From: Takakia lepidozioides
Lineage: Eukaryota; Streptophyta; Takakiopsida; Takakiales; Takakiaceae
Reading direction: 5' to 3'
Length of the DNA: 64,000 nucleotides
Assembly (NCBI GenBank): GCA_030704615.1
Contig: CM060731.1
Coordinates: forward strand, 89,880,756-89,944,755
Shown here: piece after piece, positions 33,162-44,860 of the stretch
Layout: the number at the start of each line of letters is the position of its first letter
Numbering within the stretch: the stretch's first letter is position 1
Notes under the pieces: generated by a model
What the model saw: the letters and a program-made list of their open reading frames with translations, nothing else
What the model was told of the DNA's origin: nothing
The model's database searches: none
Program-made: the position numbers and the translations under genes

Positions 33162-36100
33162 ATGTCCAAGGACAGAGATAGACTAGCACGATTTCATTCC
33201 AATGCAGGTAGTCTTCCAATGACTGCCACTGCAGACGACGATGGGTTTGCAGTTGTTCATGAGGATGAGCTGGTTACAGTGTTCCCACTGGAATTGGGTT
33301 CTCTGCTTGTTCAAAAGGAGGTGTACGACGAGGATGGGAATTTGGATTCTGGACATTTGGAGAAACCATTGGTTGGCGAGTGTGGAAGGAAGTGGAGAGT
33401 CCTTCCAGGCACATACCGTGTCCTTGGAAAAGAGAGAAGACAATCAGCAGGATCAGTCATTACCCCTGGAACTGCAGCATCGGTCGTGCAGCAGAAGGGC
33501 ACAGTTCATGTGAAAAAAGAGGTGAGCACATCCACTACATTCGTGACTCTTTCAGACTCGTCCTCGGAGGATGTTTCTGAGATTCCTCCGCCAGTGCAGA
33601 CTCCATTCTTGGATGAATCCGAATCGCAAGAGATAACAAGTGTCATTCCAAAATTGAAAGCCCTCGCAGGGGTGCCTGGGTGCAAGAGCGAGCTGCGTTT
33701 TGTTGATTGGGAGTCCCTTCGTGTGCAGCGGGTTCAATATGTGCCAGTAGAGTTTGATGGGGACATCTTGTTTGAGCTCAACCCTCCCACGTCTTCCAAT
33801 GGACTGGCTGGGCTTCTGCAGGGCATGGACAAGAAACATGACGGACACCCTTGGTGTAGGACAAAAACGTCAAACATCCACAACGACATTGGATTGAAAT
33901 TTCGAAGGTCGGTTTGCGTTGGGCATTGCAAGTGCCTGAATATAACTTGCCCTCGCCTGAGAAACAACGCTCAACCAAACGAGAGTGAGTGGGAAGGTGT
34001 GCCATTGAATCCTTTCACCCCACGACTTGCCCCTCCCAAGACCAATACTTTTGTGTGCAGGTTCTGCAAACTTTCCCCGTCTTGTGTTTCTGTGTGCCAC
34101 GCTCGTATGTACCAGGTGGCACACCGGTGCAAAACAATGACTCGTGCCTGCATTCATATGGGTGCACACGAGCATCCTGTGTCCAAAGGAAGTTGCAGGG
34201 ATAGCGTGGACATCGCTAGAAATCTGCTGAAGCAGGAGTTCCACAATGCCCCTTCTGCAACACCTTCTGCTATAGCGCTTGCAGCTAGCAAGACTTTCCT
34301 GGAAAAACACATATTGGGTGAAGGGGATTCGACACAGCCAATGCTGGATGCAGATTCGCTTGATGCAGTGATGGACCATTTCTCCGTGTTGAGCTCTCCC
34401 AATATTCGAAACCAGGTGAATGCACTCAGAGTCGGCACAGGCAATGCTGGGTTCATGGACAACATTATGGACCTCAAACGGAGAAGTCGCTATGAATTCA
34501 TTCAAAACAGTATCTTCCCTGGCCAGGGCTCATCCAAGGTTTATTTGTTCAAGATGTCCGCAGTGGGCGAAGGCAGTGGTGTTAGCATTGTCCGCCGAAT
34601 GCAACCTGGAGGAGATTTGGCTAAATGTTGGTTGATGTTTGATCACTGCAAACGGGTCAAGGGTTGGACAACCATGGCGTGCCATGTGTATGATCCAGCG
34701 TACCAACGTGTGCTCTCAATAGCAATTTGTGATATGCAGTCGGAGGACACTGAATCCCAGATGCTCATGTGGAATTCGCTCCTGGCCGTCATGCAGCGCA
34801 ACGGAATACAGAAGACAAATTTTGCGGGCTTCATGGCTGATAGTGCACAGGCAAATTTCAATGCAGTGCGGCGCGTGTTTGGTTCGGGGGATCCTAAGGT
34901 CCCAATGGAAAATAGGGAGCGCACATGCCTCTTCCATTGGAGTCAATCTCTGGCACGTCATACAAAGCGGTGCATTCGCCCTGACCTTCAGTTGGAGCAC
35001 AGAAGGCTCTGTCTCAAGTACAAAAATGCCAACTCAATGGGAGAAGCTGAGAGCACTTACCAAGCAATCCGGGCTTGGTGGTTCTCCTCTGGTGCTGCTA
35101 CTGGTATCCACCTGAAGGAGTTGGAGGACTGGTTGGTTTTCTGGCACTTCAGATACAGACAGTGGGGAGCTTTCATGACGACGGTAAGCCTCTCGAATCC
35201 CAAAATCAGAAATTTTGCAACATGCCTCTTTATTTGGGGTTCTTGGATTGTCGCTTGAAGAACCTCTTCCATTTCCTTTCGTTCCTCACATTTCCATGCA
35301 ATGCCTCGTGCAGGAAATGTCCTTGGAGGACTTGGCCGACATGCCATCCTGTAATTTGGCGGAGACTGTTCATAACGCCTGGATGCAGCAATCTACCAAA
35401 GCAGGTCGTGACTTGTATGTGGCCACTGCTGATGACATGGTGCTGGCACTCACACAACAAACCAGGTACCGCAATTTTCTGATGGGACGGGGTGGAGACT
35501 TTGTTGATGCTAAGGGCTGCGAGTAGGTCTGGAGACCCATACAAGATGGCCAAAGCTCTGAACAAGTGCACTGAAGGCTCCCCATTGCAATCCAGGCTCC
35601 CTCATTTGGAAGGCGAGGAAAGATTTGGATCATGCAAAAGGAAATTGAACACTCTTCCAGGTTCAGATGGAGATTCCCATCGCCCAGACAGGGTCAATTT
35701 CTTTGTGCCAAAGGTGTCTCCAGTGCAGACTAAGTCCTGTGCCGGCCCCTTCCCAGGTGGGTCCTCCTCCTGTGGAGCAGGTGCAGAACATGCAAGCACA
35801 GCAGCAGGAATCCCATTGGAGGAGGTGGTGGCCATGGTGCAGGAATCTGATTGCATTGATAGTGAGTGGCATATAGAACGCACCCCACCAGGATCTAGAG
35901 TTGCTTGCATGGCAATTCGGACCCCCTCTTTCAAGAAATGCAAATCAAAAATATGCAAAGGCTCCAGGGGGACTCCAGCTCCAACATTCACAGGGTTGTT
36001 CCGACCTTATCATAGTGGGGAGTCAAATGACCACAAGTTCTGGTTGTGCCCAGACGATATGGCACGATGCGTCAAGGGAACAGTTCGTCCTTCGGTGATA

Positions 36101-36708
36101 ATGAAACCCCCTCCCCCGCAATTTGGCCTGTGAAACTTGGGACGTCGCTGTCAACAACCGAGATAAGCATGCTGGAGGAGGGAGGGTTTTGTCTTGCACG
36201 ATCCCGAGTGGTGCCCTTGTGCACTGTCAGCACAGATGTGCCACAAGCTCCGGCAATGCCTCCACCCGGTGCCGACTCCCACCCAACAAAAAGAGATGGA
36301 AAAACAGTGCGCCGTGTCGCTTCGGGTGCAGATCACGAATGCAAGATGGAATCGGCTAGAATTTTGCAGGCTCGGGTGGCTCGTATCACCGAAGTCCCTG
36401 CCCCGGGGTATGGACGGATTTACACAGTGCTGTCTATTGGCTCAGTTCTTCATGGCAAAGAATATCAGGTTACCGTGGGGAATTTCCCTACTTGCACTTG
36501 TCCGGATTTTGTAACGATGCATGAGGGCGCTCTCGGCATGAGAGGGAAGTGGGTCCCCTGCAAGCATCAATATTACATATACCTTGTAATTATGTGTTGC
36601 GACGGTAAGAGAGACCAATTCATTCACCAAGCCACACTAGGCTACGGAGAAGTCATCACCCTTCTGCAGCGGGACACCTCACGTAGGGCTCAGCCAAATT
36701 CTCTTTGA
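33162..36708 (+). pseudogene. MULE-family transposase with SWIM finger (element C)
   Basis: Exon 1 is 33,162-35,183 (674 codons, phase 0, donor ACG|GTAAGC). Exon 2 starts at 35,314 after GTGCAG. N terminus: acidic, with VTLSDSSSED. Residues about 250-265 (CVGHCKCLNITC) and about 297-350 form two Cys/His clusters, probably DNA-binding zinc modules. Catalytic core: LMFDHCKRVKGW (first Asp near 493), a SEDTES segment, FMADSAQANF (second Asp near 560), CLFHWSQSL (the CxxH of MULE transposases near 590), and NLAETVHNAW in exon 2 (Glu near 691). The tail has FWLCPDDMARCV and a SWIM finger CTC..CKH near 36,497-36,570. Two frameshifts, near 35,490-35,520 and near 36,110 in a C-rich run, separate the SWIM part from the core. 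I therefore call it a recently broken gene. Transposase of element C is the role. Confidence 0.82.
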
Positions 36709-37104
36709 ACACATACGAGCCATGCCCACTTCCCATACTGGTTTCAAGGTTACCGTGTGAAGACTTTGCATTTAGGACAAACACATACATTTCGTTCCCG
36801 GAACCAGGGCAAATGCACATGCCATTCATTGTAAGCGTCTATCTGTGAATTGAAATAGAGTGTGTCAATCATTCTGAGCTCTATTCTGCCATATTTTCAT
36901 ATTGCTCTTTTTGTGCAGGCATTGTAGACATGGTGCATGGTGGCCCCCTTTGTTTTGTCCACGGTAATAGGCCCTCTTCTTGCTATCCTCGCCTATAGGA
37001 CCTGCTTCTCCAGCAAATTTGTGCCGCTCACGCTTCCTTGAAGCGTGAGCTTAGCTCACGCTTTGCACCCTAAACGTGAGCTCAGCTCCCAGGCTCACGG
37101 GGCT
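36709..37104. other. 3' flank of transposase, right subterminal zone
   Basis: No coding content. GCTCACG/CGTGAGC words start near 37,023 and can pair with each other (for example CGCTTCCTTGAAGCG). Confidence 0.6.
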
Positions 37105-37136
37105 GGGCTCACGCCGTAGCTACGCTGTTCTGACCC
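37105..37136 (+). repeat. Right terminal inverted repeat and TSD of element C
   Basis: The element ends GGGCTCACGCCGTAGCTACG followed by CTG at 37,127; the direct repeat TTCTGACCC is 37,128-37,136. After it the family P sequence resumes (TAGTCAATAGTGGGACAATG). Confidence 0.85.
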
Positions 37137-38326
37137 TAGTCAATAGTGGGACAATGGAGACAAAAAGATGAATGCCTGTTGGACTACAGAGAGAAGCAAA
37201 TGCAATTTAGAATTGGAACTACTGGGTTGGGGTGTTTGTTGGAAGAACTTCACCCCGTCGGTGTCAGCTGCTAACAGCAAGGCTGAGGATGTATTCATGA
37301 TTTGTACAGAGGCAGGGATAGCTGAAGGACCAGGGATAGAGGTCCAGATTCATCCAAGTCTAGGGCCGGGGATCAAACGCAAGATTACTTCTGATTCCCT
37401 GTGGATCAATAGCTACAAGAAATCTACGTGGGTAGATGGTCAACTGGAAACAACAACGGCAGCAGTGCAATCGATAGAACAAGGCACTGCTAATGAAGGC
37501 ACCTTCTTCAACACATTTCAGCCTGTTTTTCCCTGTTATCAGAGTCGTCCCTAAATCTTCATGTTGAATTCTGCAAGTTAGTTCGTTGGTGGATCTATGG
37601 TGGTTTTGGAGTGATTTTGACATGTTACTGCCAATGTGGCAACAAGAAAGTATTGAAAAACAGATAATAGAGACAAGGAGAAGCTCTGGAATGAACGCAT
37701 TTCCGACCCCAGTCAATGGTGGAACAATCGAGGCAGAAAGGTGAATGCCTGTGGAAGCACACGCAAGTCAGCATAGGAACTAGTGCGATAAGTAGGGTTG
37801 GGGTGTTTGCTGGAACAATTCTAGGCTGTCATTGTCAGCTGCTAGCAGCAAGACAAGGATGTATGCATGATTTGTGCAGAGGCATGGGAGAGGCATGGAT
37901 AGCTAAAGGAGAAGGGATAGAGTGTGGGTCCAAATTCATCCAAGAGGCCCGAATTTTGAGCTCCAGATTACCTATGATTCCCTGTGGAAGGATAGCTACA
38001 AGAAACCTGCATGGGTAGATGGTCAACTGGAAGCCGCAGCAGCAGCGGCACAATTGATAAAATCAGGCAGTCGGGCACCTTCTTCAATTCATTTTACCCT
38101 ATTTTTCCGTCTTATCATAATCGGCCCTAAATTTCCATGTTGAATTCTGCAAGTTAGCTGGTTGAGTGAATCTAGTTTGGAGTGACTTTGACATGATACT
38201 GTCAATGTTACAACATGAAAGTATCCAAAAACAGGTAACAGAGATGAGGAGAAGTTGTGGAATGAGTACTTTTCTGACCCCAGTCAATGGTGGGACAACC
38301 GAGGCAAAAAGGTGAATGCTTGTCAA
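37137..38326 (+). repeat. Family P tandem units of about 570 bp
   Basis: The landmark TCAATGGTGGGACAA recurs at about 37,140, 37,711 and 38,282, giving a period near 570 bp. Units include GGTAGATGGTCAACTGGAA, a CAG/CGG-rich stretch and CTTATCAGAGTCGTCCCTAA-like text. Scattered pieces also occur at 2,982-3,818 and 24,806-24,943. No protein is evident. The third unit runs directly into PPR-coding sequence at about 38,327, so P may be non-coding or intronic sequence that spread with a PPR gene. Confidence 0.75.
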
Positions 38327-39003
38327 ATTACCAGATGTCATTCTGAACACTGCCCTAGTGGACATGTATGCCAAATGTGGATGCATCGAGGATGCAAAGG
38401 GAGTGTTCAACACTATGGCTGAACGAGAAGTGGTGTCGTGGAGTGCGATGCTTGTAGGGTATGCACAACAAGGGCACGGGATGGAGTGCAAATGATGAGG
38501 GAAGGGGTGAAGCCCGACCACATAACGTTTTGTGCGTCTGCAATGCGTGTGCAAGCCTGGCAGCCCTGGAAAAGGGCAAAGAGGTCCATGATTGCATCGT
38601 CAAATCTGGAATTTTACCAGATGTGATTCTAAACAATACCCTTGTGGACATGTATGCCAAATGTGGGAGCATTGAGGATGCGGAGGCTAGGGGAGTGTTC
38701 AACAATATGGCTGAACGAGATTTGGTGTCATGGAACGCCATGCTTGCAGGATATAAAAAGCAGGGGCGCGGGATGGAGGCCTTGGAGACCTATGAGCAAA
38801 TGATGGGGGAAGGGGTGAAGCGCAACCATATCACGTTTGTGTGCGTTTGCAATGCTTGTGCAAGCCTGGCAGCCCTGGAAAAAGGCAAAGAGGTGCACGG
38901 TGACATGATCAAAGCTGGAATTGTACCAAATGTCATTCTGGACACTGCCCTGGTGGACATGTATGCCAAGATCCAGACCTTGAAGTGGAGCCAAATGTCT
39001 TAA
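38327..39003 (+). pseudogene. PPR-repeat protein fragment
   Basis: Pentatricopeptide motifs in series: LPDVILNTALVDMYAKCG, GVFNTMAEREVVSWSAMLVG, a frame change, CNACASLAALEKGKEVHD, NTLVDMYAKCGSIEDAEA, then another full cycle ending VDMYAKIQTLKWSQMS. Motifs of the PLS type (VDMYAKCG, VVSWSAML, ITFVCVCNAC) are those of organellar RNA-binding PPR proteins in plants. There is no N-terminal targeting region and no E or DYW domain, and frame changes near 38,490 break it. The highly similar successive repeats suggest recent internal duplication. It is a gene fragment linked to family P. Confidence 0.75.
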
Positions 39004-39269
39004 CAATCAGTCTACTCAGCTCTAATCTTTGCACAGGCACACCGATGTACTGCCCTAGGAACTTGATATAATCTGTCCTTCAATCATTCCCAATTCCTAT
39101 AATTCAATAGCAGATTCTTTGTCTCAGCCATCTGACTCACAAGCATCAGCCAGCTTTGCTTAGCCATGGGTGGGTCAGAGGTTGGGTTAAACCATCCACC
39201 TTGGGTAAAACTCTCTTAATTCCAAGGGACCCCAGGCACATGCGAATCTGGCAAGGTGACATAATGAGG

Positions 39270-40450
39270 TCAATCCAATCGGACATTAGGGGTGCTGGAC
39301 AACCACTCACAGTTACTCTTGAGAGCTCGATGAGCAGCTGTGTACTCAGGCTCTGGTGCTGACTCAAATGTGCCGTCTTGCTCCCCTTCTTCCTCCTCAG
39401 AGTGTTGCCATCCACGGTAAGAATGTGAATGTGGCATATTTATTGAATTCTCTTCCTGTTGTCCGCCATAAGCTGTTGCACCTGATTTTCCTTTCAGAGC
39501 ACCGAGTGCCGCCTTGACGTGCGAAGGCCCTCCCTTCGAATTCCATGTGTCATTGTCGCCGCGTGGCCTATCCCACTTCTTTTCCGGTCGGAAGGAGTCA
39601 CCCTCCCGCCAGACCTTCTTGTGGTTCAGCTCCGCACGACCCTGTCTTTCGCCCCTAGGGACATCCGAGAAACATTTAGCCCTTTCAATTGCCTCGTTCA
39701 AAATCTTCGGTGGCCTCTCCTCCAACTTCCGCCTAGCCCATGGGGCCAGTCCCCGCACAAAGTTGAAGACCATTTCTGGTTCCGCCATATCCGTGACTTT
39801 GAGCAACAGCACATTGAAAGCCTGAACATATCCCCGAATGTCATCCGTTTGCTTCATGTTCCTCATCTTCTCCCGGACGAGCCAAGACGCGTTGATGGGC
39901 ACAAACTGTCTTTTCATAAGTTCCTTGAACCCACTCCAACTCAAGGTTTCTGGGTTTGGCCCTTGGTCATGAAGGCGCTTCTGCCACCATTGTTGAGCAT
40001 AACCCCTCAAATAGGTGGGAGTCACTTCCACCCGATCCTCGTCACTCAACTCGGCCGCCCGGAAGTACTGCTCCAGCTCCAAGAGCTAGGTGTTGAGTGC
40101 CTTCCGATTTCGGACGCCCTCGAAGGTGCCTTAGGCTTCACCTTAAACTCCGCCTTAGTGGAAGTGGCATTAGCTGCCTTCATCACGTCTTTCAACGTCC
40201 CGCCAAACTGCGCCAACAACCCTTTCCAAAAGACTGCTGGCATAGGAGACATCTGTTGGTCTGGCGGAGCCTTTGGGAAGTCCTCGGGCTCCGACTCCCC
40301 AAATTCCTCCCGTTCTTGAGCGGCCTCGCTTTCAGAAGCATAAATCGCCTCTTCCATTTGCCGCTTCGGTGACATGTCGCCCCCACCGGGCTCACCAAGA
40401 TCATCGTTTTTCGGGCCATTCCGCTTTCGCTTTGTCTTGCCCGACCCCAT
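39270..40450 (-). pseudogene. Ty3/gypsy gag fragment
   Basis: Starts MGSGKTKRKRNGPK (40,450), a basic and acidic head, then a frame change near 40,090 into the capsid-like region: YLRGYAQQWWQKRL, WSGFKELMKRQFVP, DDIRGYVQAFNVLL, FVRGLAPWARRKL. These are typical of gypsy gag (retrotransposon gag domain). It ends at 39,270 without a zinc knuckle or pol, so only the 5' part of an element remains. Confidence 0.75.
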
Positions 40451-40607
40451 GGTGATGACAAGGTTTGTTATGGTTGTGACAGGGACAGCGAGCGGGCGGA
40501 ACATGGACATGGTTTGTGATCAAAAGTATTCCATATGTTTAGATTACTTAAATATTAATAGCGTGAGTGGTTTAAATATCTTGATCAGTGATGTCTTGTA
40601 CTATACT

Positions 40608-41397
40608 TGTGATGTCGCGCACCTCACTTCGGTAAGCTCCCCTTCAAGTCATAGTTACTCGTTTTGATGCGCGCGCCTAACTCCCAACCTGGCTGCTGGG
40701 CCAACTTGGAGCTTCGGCTGCTCACCGGGACATAACGGTCCCCTTTTACTCTTCCAAAAGACCCTCCACCAATTTGGGCCTAGTGGAAATTCCCTTTGGT
40801 AGATGGCAGTCCGGAATAGCTCCCCACTCCTTGCTCGCTTTCCAGCTCGCTCGCTTACTCACTAGTTTTTGGTCACCAACGGGCTTGCACTGTTCTCGGG
40901 GTTACTACTCCCCCTATATATACTTCTGTGACTGTCCGCGGGGGTTTCACAAACAACCCTGTCATTTTATGGCGAACCACCACGAAGACCCTCGACTCCC
41001 GGTGATGAGTCGCGGTGAGTCTCGGCCCACCCACCACGGCCCCATTGGACCGTGATGAGTCCCAAGACTCCCCACGACTCCCACCACAAGGTCTCCGCCC
41101 CATGGTGAGTCCTATGCCACCCCCACTAAGTCCCACTAAGCTACCACCACCCCTTGTGGAGCCACCCCCACCGCAACCCGGTGTGCGGGGCTCCACCTAG
41201 TGAGCGCCTCCGCCTCCTTGAGTGCCTTGGGCAATCAAGGTTGCTTCAGCCCCCCATACCTATTGCTGCCACCGCCCCCACCACAGGGGCAGCCCCTCTG
41301 CGTCCCGACCCCCTGCCCTCAAGGCAAAGGGCCGCGACATGTGAGGTCCATGTCCATACTAGTAGTGGTTTGAATACAAGACCTTATCACTGTGACA
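40608..41397 (-). repeat. Putative 5' LTR of the gag fragment
   Basis: A 790-bp stretch upstream of gag with TG..CA ends (TGTGATGTCGCGC and CTGTGACA on the plus strand). The companion LTR is absent, so the limits are inferred from the end dinucleotides alone. It is rich in CCACCCC/CGACTCCC text near 40,980-41,170. Confidence 0.4.
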
Positions 41398-41405
41398 GTC
41401 ATTAA

Positions 41406-42434
41406 CCCCTAAACGACGACGCCATCCGAATGGGGTCGCGTCGTTTTTGGCATTCAATGCAGTTTCGCCGGATGTGGTCGGATGAATGTCGTCCCCGCAT
41501 GAAAAGTGGGCGCCTTGAAGAGACGCACACGCTCGAATTTAGAGCGTCAAAAACGGGGAAGATCCAACCTGTTAGGTTTTTCGGAGTGGACACATGTCCC
41601 ATTTTGGGCTGGATGAGGCCTGCCAAGCTTGCTTGGACTTGCCTACGTGGCAGGTGGCAGTGCCCACTTGATAGGCATTTGGGGGCAAGGTTTGCTGGCA
41701 GGTCTGCATGTGCGCCCATGCGGACAGCCCAGCCACCCGCCACGAGCAGCACAGGGTGACTCATGATACGATGGTTTTTCCTGTTGCTAGTCCATGGGGC
41801 CCGCTCCATGTTTGGGTGAAGAGTGAGGTGGCCCGCTCGCTGGAAGTGTTGCTAATTCCAACAACAGAATGCCTGAGTTCGAATGTGACTGAAAAATTGC
41901 TGTTTCCAAAATCTGGACCTGCTGCATTCATGGAATGCTTTGAAATTTTGCAAGTCAGTGATGAATCCCACATGGCACAGAATGACCATTGAGAATTTCA
42001 GTTTTGTGGAAAATTTCAGCCCCGATGGCCTGTTTTCTGTGACAGTGTAGTTGGAGGTCATTTTTACCCCCCTAATGTCACATACTTAGCAATTTGGATT
42101 TTGGTTATTTGGTGAGAAGGTCACCTAGGTGGCAAGGGTGATGTGATGAGCATTCACAGGAAAAAAATCTAGAAGGTAGGTTCAAAGCTTGGTCAAACCA
42201 TTTTTTTATAACCCAATTTTGGATGGACTTGGAAAATGAGGCAACTAGTTTTGTTATAATGTCACATATTCAACGGTAGTCCTCAGATTTTGCTAGATTG
42301 TGGATGAAGCAGATAGATCTTCATAAGGTTATATCCCTGGATGATTCAGGGTAGGTAGATATGACCTCATGAATGAGGCTATATACTCATTCAGGACGGG
42401 CCCACCCAAAAGGTGCTCTCGTCGCGCTTAAGGG
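41406..42434. mobile_element. piggyBac-like MITE, 1,029 bp, flanked by TTAA
   Basis: The ends are CCCCTAAACGACGACG on the left and, reversed, CCCTTAAGCGCGACGA on the right. Both are directly flanked by TTAA (41,402-41,405 and 42,435-42,438). TTAA target duplication with CCC-starting inverted ends is the hallmark of the piggyBac superfamily. No transposase is encoded; the interior has no convincing open frame. It lies five bases from the end of the putative LTR. Confidence 0.7.
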
Positions 42435-42438
42435 TTAA

Positions 42439-43749
42439 TATCTAGACAATGTTGGCTATTTCTCACCCCATGAGCTCACTTTTGTCTTCCCTCGTCAACA
42501 TGATAGGAGCTCAACATGTAAGATGTTGCTCCAAATGGTTGCATGCAAATAGTGTAATTGTCTAGAAGCTGTTCCTTAGCTTATTTGATTATTGCCCAAG
42601 TGCAAACAAATAAATTTAGAAATTTTCCCTCTCCTTAATGAAATGTGAGTATATGCTAAACATGTGTTCAGTCCTGAACATGGACATTTGGTGCGTCAGG
42701 CTGGTTGTTTGCAATCTCATAGTTCCTTGATCAATTTGTACACCGTGTCTCTCAAAATCCCCCACTTTCCTCAGCAGTTGTGTCCAAGAGTGCTCCTTGA
42801 AAGAGGAGAAACAACTCTCACCAAGGCTGTTTCTATCGAGGAGTGGAAGATAAAGTGCCTACGATGGCTGAGAGCAGGAGATGACACACTTTGCCAGTCC
42901 CCAGGCCCGAGATGGGACATTTAGGAGCTACCCTCTCTTCCACCTTGTGCATATTGCTGTCCACTTGAAGTCCGTCCTTTGGTCAAGGTCTTGCCAAAAG
43001 GCGTAAAATTATTTCCAAAAGATGTTTCACTGCAAAAGCCAGACGACCATCCCACTTGCATGCGGGTGCTGTCCACATAACCCTTCTCCTTCCCAGTAGG
43101 CAGTCACGATCTTATCTGCTGATCATGGATGTTACATGTGAAGTTCGACAGAAGATGTTTTCTCAGTATTCCAAGAGTAGAGGGAACAAGTTGGAGCCTG
43201 AGCCTTTGTCTTCCCTCTTATCAACATGACTATCTCATCTTTTAGAGATCCGAACTGCGTTCGAAGCATTAGTGGCTGTTAGGAACTGAAACACAGCTGG
43301 AAGGCAGCTTTATTATGATGGGACTTGGGTTGTATGGCAGCAGAGACCTTATCCTATTTTTGTATTCATTCAAATGTCTTTCTTTATGACAATGAATGCT
43401 CTCCAAGGTCCCAACGTCTCAAATGGGTGCAGAGGTTTTTCTGTAAACGCATGGTTAGGTTTTCAACCTAACCTTGCTGGTGGCGCCATGAGGTATACAA
43501 GTGAGTAGTCACTGATCATAACCTCCTCAGTGGGACCTAAACACACTGACAATTGTAACTTGCAACTCCACAAAATGGTCAGACCCAACATCTGATAGTC
43601 TTCAAAGACATTACCCATGAGAAATGTCACCTAGTCAAAAAATGGTTCAAGGGTGGAAGAGCCCAGGCTTGCAGTCAGCTGTGAACTGACACTCCAGATT
43701 GAAATGATGTCACCAGATCCACTTTCCTGCCTCCACTTCCCGTCCATCC
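42439..43749. other. No gene recognised
   Basis: Unique-looking AT-balanced sequence. Short frames only (for example 42,664-42,924) with no motif. May be intron or downstream sequence of the candidate gene at 43,750. Confidence 0.45.
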
Positions 43750-44860
43750 CTATTGTATTTTGAGGGCCTCTGTTACACTAAACTGTTGTGTCTCTTCCAC
43801 CTCCAGTAGCAATATCATATCACCCTCACTGTCCACACAACTTGCGATCTTCTTTCTTGCCTCACCATAGACCATGCCATTGAGCCTGTTTATGCTGCTC
43901 TCAGTGAGCCTGTTGGGACAAGGCGAGCACAACCCACACTGCAAAACACCATAAAAAATTTAGGATGTACCAGGGAAAATATAGTTACTGCAGAATACTT
44001 ACAGGAGCGAGGGATGGAATATTGCATGACTGCCAGCTAGTAGATATCTCCTGCACTGGATTAAATACTACGAAATTCCCATTTCAGTATATACTGTGTT
44101 TCCTAGGAAATACATTTCCAAATTGGGCTCAAAGTGAATATACCACAACCCCATAGCATATGAATTCGAGATTTTTTTTAAAATTATAAGAAAATTAAAC
44201 CCCTTGAACAGTGGGGCATAAGGGATATTGATACAGACCTTCAAGGAACAATTTAGGTTTCTACTTAGAAAGGCCAGGCTCCAGTTTATTAGAGAAGATA
44301 TTTGTGATTTAGTCTTCTCTTGTACACATTTCCTTGGTACTCCTCTGCATTAGAATGAGCTATGTCCATCATAGTATGCCAGCAAACAATCACACTCTCA
44401 GACAAAAATCTAGCTACCTTGCTTAGACATATGAATGAGCTCCAGAAACGTGGTATTGTTGCATTGAAAACATACTTGTCGTTCGTGTGGTGGATGCAAG
44501 CCTTCACAATCTCATGCATCAGCGCTCACCTGAGTAAAGGCATTTCAAGCATGTAAGCTTTTCAAGCACTGTTCTTGGGGGGATCAGCCACAACAACCGT
44601 CGAGAGAAGTCTAAAAGACAGTCATCCAGCTATGCAGGCTAACGGTCGCACCCACTAGCATCATGTAAGTGCTGGCAAGTTCAATCTTAGTATGTCCTTC
44701 ATTATGTTTATCACCTTCTACCAAACAAAGTCAGCCAATAGCTTCCAGCACTGTCAACAGGAAATGTGTACATACCTCGTTCTTGTGCATCTTGTGAAAT
44801 AAGAAAAGCCGCTTACTCCGTCTGAAATGACAAAATGGCAGGAGAGAGGCTGTTAGTAAA
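43750..44860 (-). CDS. Candidate host gene exons, unknown product
   Basis: Three pieces on the minus strand have plausible splice sites. (1) About 44,825-44,780: RSKRLFLFHKMHKNE between a TCATTTCAG acceptor and a GTATGT donor. (2) An open frame at 44,519-44,289: IVKACIHHTNDKYVF, FWSSFICLSKVARFLSES. (3) 43,939-43,750 after TTTTGCAG: CGLCSPCPNRLTESSINRLN, then GMVYGEARKKIASC to a stop. They do not resemble the transposons around them. I do not recognise a family and cannot prove they form one transcript. Confidence 0.25.

Larger units (their letters stand above)
24953..37127. mobile_element. Element C: full-length 12.2-kb MULE-like transposon
   Basis: Both boundaries are fixed three ways: a perfect 9-bp target duplication TTCTGACCC, imperfect terminal inverted repeats, and uninterrupted family P copies at about 37,699 and 38,269 that read straight through the insertion point. 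Nine-base duplications are the norm for Mutator-like elements. The subterminal zones carry GTGAGC/GCTCACG words (24,968-25,030 and 37,023-37,118). Inside is a divergent gene pair: a transposase to the right (33,162-36,708) and a ParB-plus-methyltransferase gene to the left (29,882-25,659), with a palindrome array between. Frameshifts and nonsense codons in both genes show this copy has decayed, but it records the complete architecture, which elements A, B, D and E keep only in part. Confidence 0.9.

Noticed and set aside
33162-36708. Transposase as a KDZ-type (Kyakuja-Dileera-Zisupton) enzyme
   Set aside because: KDZ elements also have Cys-rich modules, but the CxxH between the second Asp and Glu, the NxxES-type Glu motif, the SWIM finger and the 9-bp TSD all fit MULE better.
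41430-41759. A 109-codon plus-strand frame
   Set aside because: It lies within the piggyBac-like MITE and has no motif; most probably chance.
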